Shown here: in pieces, positions 58,884 to 64,000 of the stretch | Numbering within the stretch: the stretch's first letter is position 1 | How the letters are laid out: each line of letters starts with the position of its first letter | Origin: Rufibacter immobilis | GTDB taxonomy: Bacteria > Bacteroidota > Bacteroidia > Cytophagales > Hymenobacteraceae | Length of the DNA stretch: 64,000 nt | Reading direction: 5' to 3' | Assembly: GCF_003721565.1 (NCBI RefSeq) | Contig: NZ_RJJE01000017.1 | Span: forward strand, 62,001 to 126,000 | Program-made: the position numbers and the translations under genes | Notes under the pieces: model-generated | Seen by the model: the letters and a program-made list of their open reading frames with translations, nothing else | Told to the model about the DNA's origin: nothing | Database searches by the model: none

Positions 58884-61322
58884 TTACCGCCACTCTACCT
58901 TCGGGAACCGTGCTTTCAAAGAGCCGCGCATCAATCTATATTCTTCCTGCCAGAAATAGCGCAAACTGGTCACCACTTTTAAGGGCTTCAAGTCTGGGGA
59001 GAGCAAATGCAGGGCCACACCTACGTCGCCACCGTCAACGGTGGGGTGGTTCTCCCACGCAAAGATGTCTTGCAAGCGTACTTCCAACACCGGCGGCTGC
59101 GCGTTCTCTGGGTAGTACAACTCCATCTGGTGGCCGTCTGGCAAGGTAAGCGTGGAGGGGGCCAGCTCGTCCAGCCGTTCGCGTTGCTCCCGGGTGAGCA
59201 TGTTCTGGAGCAGGGGCAGCAGGTCAATGTCCAGCAGGTCCTGGCCAATCTGCACGTCTTCCAGGTGATAGGCCAGCCACTCGTTACAGGTGAGCAGGAG
59301 GGTAGGAGTGCTGATGTCCGGGAAGCCTTCGGTGGGGTGCCATTTTCTTAGGCAGAGCACACGGTTCTGGAACTGGGTGACGGCTTCTGAGAAATTGAGC
59401 CAGTGTTCACCTTCGCGCTTGAGGGTCTCGCAGATGGCGGGGAGCAGGAAGCGCTCGTCGGGCTCGGGGAGGGGTTTGCTCTGGAGCACGATGTTGCCTA
59501 TGCGCAGGTCGCGGGAGGCGGTTAATTCGCCTTCTTCGGGGTCCCAGGTAACCACGTCTTTCTGCTTCACCAGCGGGGCCAGGTCTTTGGGGTTGAGCGG
59601 CGAGGCCAGGAAAATGCGGCCCACGCCTTCGCCACCGGCGTGCAGGTGGGCAATAGCCAGCCAGGGGTCATGGGCCAGGTCGTCGCGGTGACCGGCAGAG
59701 GCGTATTTGCCGTTGGCCAGCTGGAACTGGGCGTTGTTGCCGGGGCGGGCGCAGGCAATACGCTCGGGGTAGCAGTTGGCCAGCAGGAAACCCGTTTCAT
59801 AGGGGTCCACGGCGGTGTTTTCAGCCTCAATCTGGAACATACGCCGGTAAGAGGCGGCAATCTTGTCAATCTTCGCGAAGCGTTTCTGGTGCAATTTCTC
59901 TTTGCGGGTACGCCGCAAGGCCTCTAGGCGGAGGTTCAGGTCTATACCGGCTTCGCGGGGCAGCGGGTCGCGCTCTTCCAGCAGGGCGGCAATGTCGGTG
60001 GCCAAGGCTAGCTGACCGCTTTCCTGGGCGGCCAGCAGCATGTGGGCCAGGCGCGGGTGCGTGGGCAGGGCGTGCATGGTGCGACCGTGCTCGGTGATGC
60101 GGCCGTTCTCCAGAGCGTTGAGCTGGTGCAGGGTTTCCTGGGCGTGCAGCAGGGCGGCTTTGGGCGGCGGCGTGAGCCAGGTGAGGGCCCTGATATCGGT
60201 GATGCCCCAGGCGTCCATGTCCAGCACCAACGGGGCCAGATCGGCTTCCTGAATCTCAGGGGTGCGGTGCGGGGCCAGGCGGGCGTGCAGGTTCTCCGTC
60301 CAGAGGCGGTAACAGGTGCCGGGGCCTAAACGCCCGGCCCGACCGGCGCGTTGGTCGGCGGCGTCTTTGGAGATGCGCACCGTTTCCAGGCGGCTGAGGC
60401 CGGTGGCGGGGTCAAAGCGCTGGGTTTTGGCGAAGCCGGTGTCTACTACCACGGTCACGCCCTCAATGGTAAGGCTGGTCTCAGCGATTGAGGTAGCCAG
60501 CACCACTTTGCGCCTGCCGTTGCGGTCTGGCATGATGGCGGCGTACTGTTTGCCGGGGGGCAGCATGCCGTACAGCGAGTGGATGGCCACGTCGCGCAGG
60601 CCGCGCCGCAGCAGGGCCTCAACTTTTCTGATGTCCTGCTCGCCGGGCAGAAACACCAGCACATCGCCTTCTTTCTCTTGCAGGGCCTGGCGCACGGCGC
60701 GGTCGGTCATCTCGTGCAGCAGTTGGGCATCGGTCTCGCCTGCGTACTGCACGTCTATGGGGTATTGCCGCCCCTCGCTCACCACGGCCGGGGCGTTGAG
60801 CAGGCGGGTGAGCTGGGGCATGTTGAGGGTGGCGCTCATGACCAGAATACGGAGGTCGGGGCGCTGGGTGGACTGGGCTTCGCGGGCGAGGGCCATGGCC
60901 ACATCGGCGTGGATGCTGCGCTCATGAAACTCGTCAAAAATGACCAACCCTATACCCTTGAGGGCGTTGTCTGAGTGCAGCATGCGGGTGAGAATGCCCT
61001 CGGTGACTACCTCCAGGCGGGTCTTCTCTGAGATGCGGTTCTCAAACCTTATGCGGTAGCCCACGGTCTGGCCCACTTCTTCGCCCAGCAGCTGCGCCAG
61101 CCGTTCGGCAATGGTGCGGGCCGCCAGCCGACGGGGTTCCAGCATAATGATTTTCTGCCCTCTTAGCCAGGCCTCGTCTAAGAGGGCCAGCGGCAACAGG
61201 GTACTCTTGCCCGCCCCCGGAGGTGCGTTCACAATGAGCGTGTTCTGGGCGGCAAGGTGTTCCCGCACGGCAGGGATAATCTCCCGCACGGGTAGGTCTA
61301 TGGTAAATGGGTTGAAAGGCAA
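58884..61322 (-). CDS. hrpB: ATP-dependent RNA helicase HrpB
   Basis: An 812-residue DEAH-box (DExH) helicase. Walker A NAPPGAGKSTLLPLAL is near residues 33-48, motif II IFDEFHER near 128-135, motif III VMSATL near 161-166, and motif VI QRAGRAGR near 333-340. The C-terminal half has the HA2/OB and HrpB-specific C-terminal domains (WLAYHLEDVQIGQDLLDIDLL). The length is typical. HrpB's biological role is unclear; it is distinct from HrpA. No neighbour suggests a specific role. Confidence 0.95.
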   Translation of the reverse strand: MPFNPFTIDLPVREIIPAVREHLAAQNTLIVNAPPGAGKSTLLPLALLDEAWLRGQKIIMLEPRRLAARTIAERLAQLLGEEVGQTVGYRIRFENRISEKTRLEVVTEGILTRMLHSDNALKGIGLVIFDEFHERSIHADVAMALAREAQSTQRPDLRILVMSATLNMPQLTRLLNAPAVVSEGRQYPIDVQYAGETDAQLLHEMTDRAVRQALQEKEGDVLVFLPGEQDIRKVEALLRRGLRDVAIHSLYGMLPPGKQYAAIMPDRNGRRKVVLATSIAETSLTIEGVTVVVDTGFAKTQRFDPATGLSRLETVRISKDAADQRAGRAGRLGPGTCYRLWTENLHARLAPHRTPEIQEADLAPLVLDMDAWGITDIRALTWLTPPPKAALLHAQETLHQLNALENGRITEHGRTMHALPTHPRLAHMLLAAQESGQLALATDIAALLEERDPLPREAGIDLNLRLEALRRTRKEKLHQKRFAKIDKIAASYRRMFQIEAENTAVDPYETGFLLANCYPERIACARPGNNAQFQLANGKYASAGHRDDLAHDPWLAIAHLHAGGEGVGRIFLASPLNPKDLAPLVKQKDVVTWDPEEGELTASRDLRIGNIVLQSKPLPEPDERFLLPAICETLKREGEHWLNFSEAVTQFQNRVLCLRKWHPTEGFPDISTPTLLLTCNEWLAYHLEDVQIGQDLLDIDLLPLLQNMLTREQRERLDELAPSTLTLPDGHQMELYYPENAQPPVLEVRLQDIFAWENHPTVDGGDVGVALHLLSPDLKPLKVVTSLRYFWQEEYRLMRGSLKARFPKVEWR

Positions 61323-61686
61323 GGGGAGAGTTTTAAAAGATATAAGTAATTAAACGTCTAGGTATCATCAATGAGGAGTTTTAGGGCATTACCTATTGGT
61401 AGGTTGAGCTGCAATAAATTTTTTCAATTGCTTAATCTGACTACAGGTCTAATAGTTTATGTGTTGTATTTACAATAAATCTGTTTAAAGCTTTTGATTA
61501 GCGCTGGCTTAAGTATCAGACCACTTAGATAGAATTGTTTAAAACAAAACAACCCAAACCAGTTAGTTTGCAATAGAATTATGGCAGAAGCAACGCCCTG
61601 AATTATATTGGTAGAATAACTCTGAACTGATGCAATGGGTTATTCAATATTACCTAATGAGATCATTAAGATGTAAGTTTTTGTAT
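61323..61686. other. 364-base AT-rich gap
   Basis: Sequence between the hrpB start and the stop of the delta-60 protein gene. I see no terminator, repeat copy or coding sequence. Confidence 0.4.
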
Positions 61687-64000
61687 TTACTGTTTTACCA
61701 CCTTATATGTATTATTCAATTGTCCTTGGCTAATCTGAAGCAAATAAATTCCTGGTGGTAATTTTTCTAAGGAGGTAATGGTTAAATGATTAGTTTCAAT
61801 TTTTAATTTGACTTTATAATTAAAAACTGTTCTACCAAAGGTATCTGTAATTTTTGCCTGGACTTCTTCTTTTGGATGTCCAAAAGGTAAGGGGAAAGTT
61901 AATTCTGAAGTAAAAGGGTTAGGATAGGTAATACCTTTGGTTAAGGTATAATCTTTTTCAAGGCTAGTAAGTGTTCTATTACCATAAATTCTAGCTAATC
62001 TATTCCTGCCCACCCCATCAAAAGAGGTGAAGCTTCCCCCAATTATTATATTGCCATCATGTTGTAAAGAAATGGTTTCAATGGTAGAATGACGAGGATT
62101 CATGGCCCCCGTGCCCGGATCAAAGGTAGTATCTAAGGAGCCGTCAGTATTCAAACGGGCTACATTATTCCTGGGCATGCCATCAAAAGTTGTAAACTCT
62201 CCCCCTATCAAAATGCGTCCATCTGGTTGAAGCTCAATAGCTTTTATTTGCTTATTAGCTCCTGCGCCGCTTTTGAAACTTGTATCTAAGGTGCCGTCAG
62301 AATGAAGGCGAGCTATATGGTTTAGAGGTACTTCGTTATAATTAGTAAAATTACCCGCAATTATAATTTTTTTGTCTAACTGAATAGCGGCAGTGTACAC
62401 TGTCTTTTCATGGACCAAGGTATCTGATTTATCTGGGTACTGAACAACAGAAAAAGAATTGTCAAGGGTGCCATCTGAGTTCAGTCGAGCGAGTTTCACA
62501 AAAGGAGCATCTTGTGAAACCTGGAATCTGCCTCCAATGATGATCTTACCATCTTCCTGAAGGGAGGCTGTATGAATTACACCAGAGATGATCTGTTTAA
62601 ATGTATTATCAACCTTACCGTCTGCATGGAGCTTTGCAATGCTATAGAATGGGGCTTCTTTAGGCATTACAAAGCCACCGGCTAATATCTTACCATCTGG
62701 AAATGGTAGGATTGTTAAAATGTATCCACCACCACCTAGTGGGAGGCTTAATGAGGGATCATGTGACCCATCTGTATTTAAGCGGGTCAGGTAAGAAGTA
62801 GGGTTACCATTTGTATGGGTGAATCCGCCAGCCACCAAAATTTTTCCATTTACTTGTACGGCAACTGTATGTGCGCCAATTTCTAAATGACCTGTGCTAT
62901 ATCCTTCAATTCCAGCTTCAGGGTTGAAACTATAATCTATACTTCCATCTTCATTTATTCTGACAATGCTTCTTCTAGCTGAGCCATTGTAACCGGTAAA
63001 GTTACCTACTGCCAAAAGTTTCTTGTCTGGAAGTACTATCGTTTTAAAAACATAGGATTGCTCATGCCTTTTATATTCATTTAGATCATAATAGGAGAAA
63101 TGAGCACCATTGATCCCTGATCCTTTATTAAAGGTAGTATCAATTGATCCATCTGGCAGCAAAAAAGCAAGCCTACTATAGTTATGACCATTTATCCCAT
63201 TGAAAAGGCCTCCAATTAAAACTCTCCCGTTATTTAGATAAGCCGTGGTCTTAACAGAGGAAAACAGATATGTTAAATTAGCTAAAGAATAAGGTAATGT
63301 TTCTGTGAGTCCGGAAAAGGTGTTTTGAAGGCTCCCATTTTTACTTAAAATGGCTATATGGCTAGTCTTAATGCCATTGTATGTGTTGAATTTGCCACCA
63401 ATAACTATTCTTTCATCAGGTAAAACCAAGACAGATTCAATTTCATTGTCTGACCCTTTTTCGGGCGTAAAGGTATGGTCAATTGTACCGTCTTCATTTA
63501 AGCGAATGATTCTGTTAAAGGAAGAACTATTGAATTTTGTAAAATTTCCAACAAGAATTATTTTACCGTCTTTTTGCATTGCAGCAGAATATACAATATC
63601 ATTTGCCCCAATTTCTGAGCCAAAACTAAGATCTAATGTTCCATCTGTATTTAGGCGCGCCACACTGCCACGAGCCACACCATTGTAATGAGTAAAAAGA
63701 CCACTAATGATTAATTTTCTATCTCCTTGAATTAAAACGTTTCTAATATTTGAACCTGAAAAAAAAGGGGATTGGTCTCTAGAATGTGTAAAGCAGGAAC
63801 CTACTTTAAAACTGTCATCTAATTGGCCGTCAGGTTGTATGCGAACTAAATTTGTTCTAGAAACTCCATTGTATTTGCCAAATTCACCTCCTGCTATAAT
63901 TTTTCCATCTGGTTGTATGGCTGTAGAAAAAACAGAGGCAGTTCTATGAATAAACCTTGAAGTAAAGCTAATGCCAGGATTGAAGCTTGGGTCTATAGAA
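61687..64000 (-). CDS. Delta-60 repeat secreted protein with type A T9SS domain (5' end outside window)
   Basis: The reading frame is open from the stop at 61687 to the window edge, so at least 771 residues are visible. Upstream of the apparent GTG start at 63678 it continues as [20 protein letters not shown]. The protein is a chain of repeats of about 50-60 residues with the pattern [14 protein letters not shown], [22 protein letters not shown], i.e. the delta-60 repeat (TIGR02608) that forms beta-propeller-like solenoids. The last 80 residues ([16 protein letters not shown] to NNTYKVVKQ) are the type A sorting domain for type IX secretion. It is AT-richer than the rest of the window. Confidence 0.88.
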   Translation of the reverse strand, partial: SIDPSFNPGISFTSRFIHRTASVFSTAIQPDGKIIAGGEFGKYNGVSRTNLVRIQPDGQLDDSFKVGSCFTHSRDQSPFFSGSNIRNVLIQGDRKLIISGLFTHYNGVARGSVARLNTDGTLDLSFGSEIGANDIVYSAAMQKDGKIILVGNFTKFNSSSFNRIIRLNEDGTIDHTFTPEKGSDNEIESVLVLPDERIVIGGKFNTYNGIKTSHIAILSKNGSLQNTFSGLTETLPYSLANLTYLFSSVKTTAYLNNGRVLIGGLFNGINGHNYSRLAFLLPDGSIDTTFNKGSGINGAHFSYYDLNEYKRHEQSYVFKTIVLPDKKLLAVGNFTGYNGSARRSIVRINEDGSIDYSFNPEAGIEGYSTGHLEIGAHTVAVQVNGKILVAGGFTHTNGNPTSYLTRLNTDGSHDPSLSLPLGGGGYILTILPFPDGKILAGGFVMPKEAPFYSIAKLHADGKVDNTFKQIISGVIHTASLQEDGKIIIGGRFQVSQDAPFVKLARLNSDGTLDNSFSVVQYPDKSDTLVHEKTVYTAAIQLDKKIIIAGNFTNYNEVPLNHIARLHSDGTLDTSFKSGAGANKQIKAIELQPDGRILIGGEFTTFDGMPRNNVARLNTDGSLDTTFDPGTGAMNPRHSTIETISLQHDGNIIIGGSFTSFDGVGRNRLARIYGNRTLTSLEKDYTLTKGITYPNPFTSELTFPLPFGHPKEEVQAKITDTFGRTVFNYKVKLKIETNHLTITSLEKLPPGIYLLQISQGQLNNTYKVVKQ

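Noticed and set aside
1-64000. CRISPR array, insertion sequence or prophage
   Set aside because: No regularly spaced direct repeats, transposase-like frames or phage genes were seen; the dispersed repeats are palindromic and irregularly spaced.

Overview
The window looks like a chromosomal segment of a Bacteroidota member, most likely order Cytophagales, family Hymenobacteraceae (Rufibacter/Pontibacter-like). This rests on a division and cell-wall (dcw) cluster in the Bacteroidota order without murF, type A and type B (CHU_C) type IX secretion sorting domains, a three-gene sdhCAB operon with one large cytochrome b subunit, a HYC_CC_PP-like metal protein beside a TonB-dependent receptor, and promoter boxes of the form TAnnTTTG. 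The genus is an inference. I saw no rRNA, tRNA, CRISPR array, insertion sequence or prophage.

Layout. 1-0.8 kb: partial TonB-dependent receptor and Cys-rich protein (minus). 0.9-1.1 kb: a dense control region with DnaA boxes, MraZ boxes and a promoter. 1.1-16.6 kb: mraZ-rsmH-ftsL-ftsI-murE-mraY-murD-ftsW-murG-murC-ftsQ-ftsA-ftsZ, one plus-strand block with mostly overlapping genes that makes lipid II and the divisome. 16.7-20.9 kb (minus): an FMN reductase and sdhCAB. 21.3-24.0 kb: a large secreted type B sorting-domain protein with a mosaic base composition. 24.2-30.8 kb: fabD, a CapD-like epimerase, folK, an alpha/beta hydrolase, a polyprenyl diphosphate synthase, a NeuD-like acyltransferase and a tiny membrane protein. 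30.9-37.5 kb: a TlpA-like lipoprotein, aconitase and a secreted subtilase. 38.3-47.9 kb: two histidine kinases, two single-domain response regulators, a Ktr/Trk potassium system, trehalase and a TM2 protein. 48.5-58.6 kb: a Pmp3-like lipoprotein, two related unknown proteins, two metalloproteases (M16 and HExxH), an LLM oxidoreductase and small proteins. 58.9-64 kb: hrpB and a partial delta-60-repeat secreted protein.

The most unusual feature is a dispersed palindromic repeat family of about 37-40 bp. Its arm is GCGTTTAGGGGC and its centre TTTTTCCAAAAA. It occurs at least 18 times between genes, often beside terminators, and several copies lie inside longer perfect inverted repeats whose outer flanks differ at every locus. 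Sequences matching the same repeat also lie in frame inside murD (twice), folK, a tlpA-like gene and probably murE. This resembles the protein-coding palindromic elements known from Rickettsia, but here in a Bacteroidota cell-wall operon. The second notable feature is the DnaA-box cluster directly beside the MraZ operator of the dcw operon.
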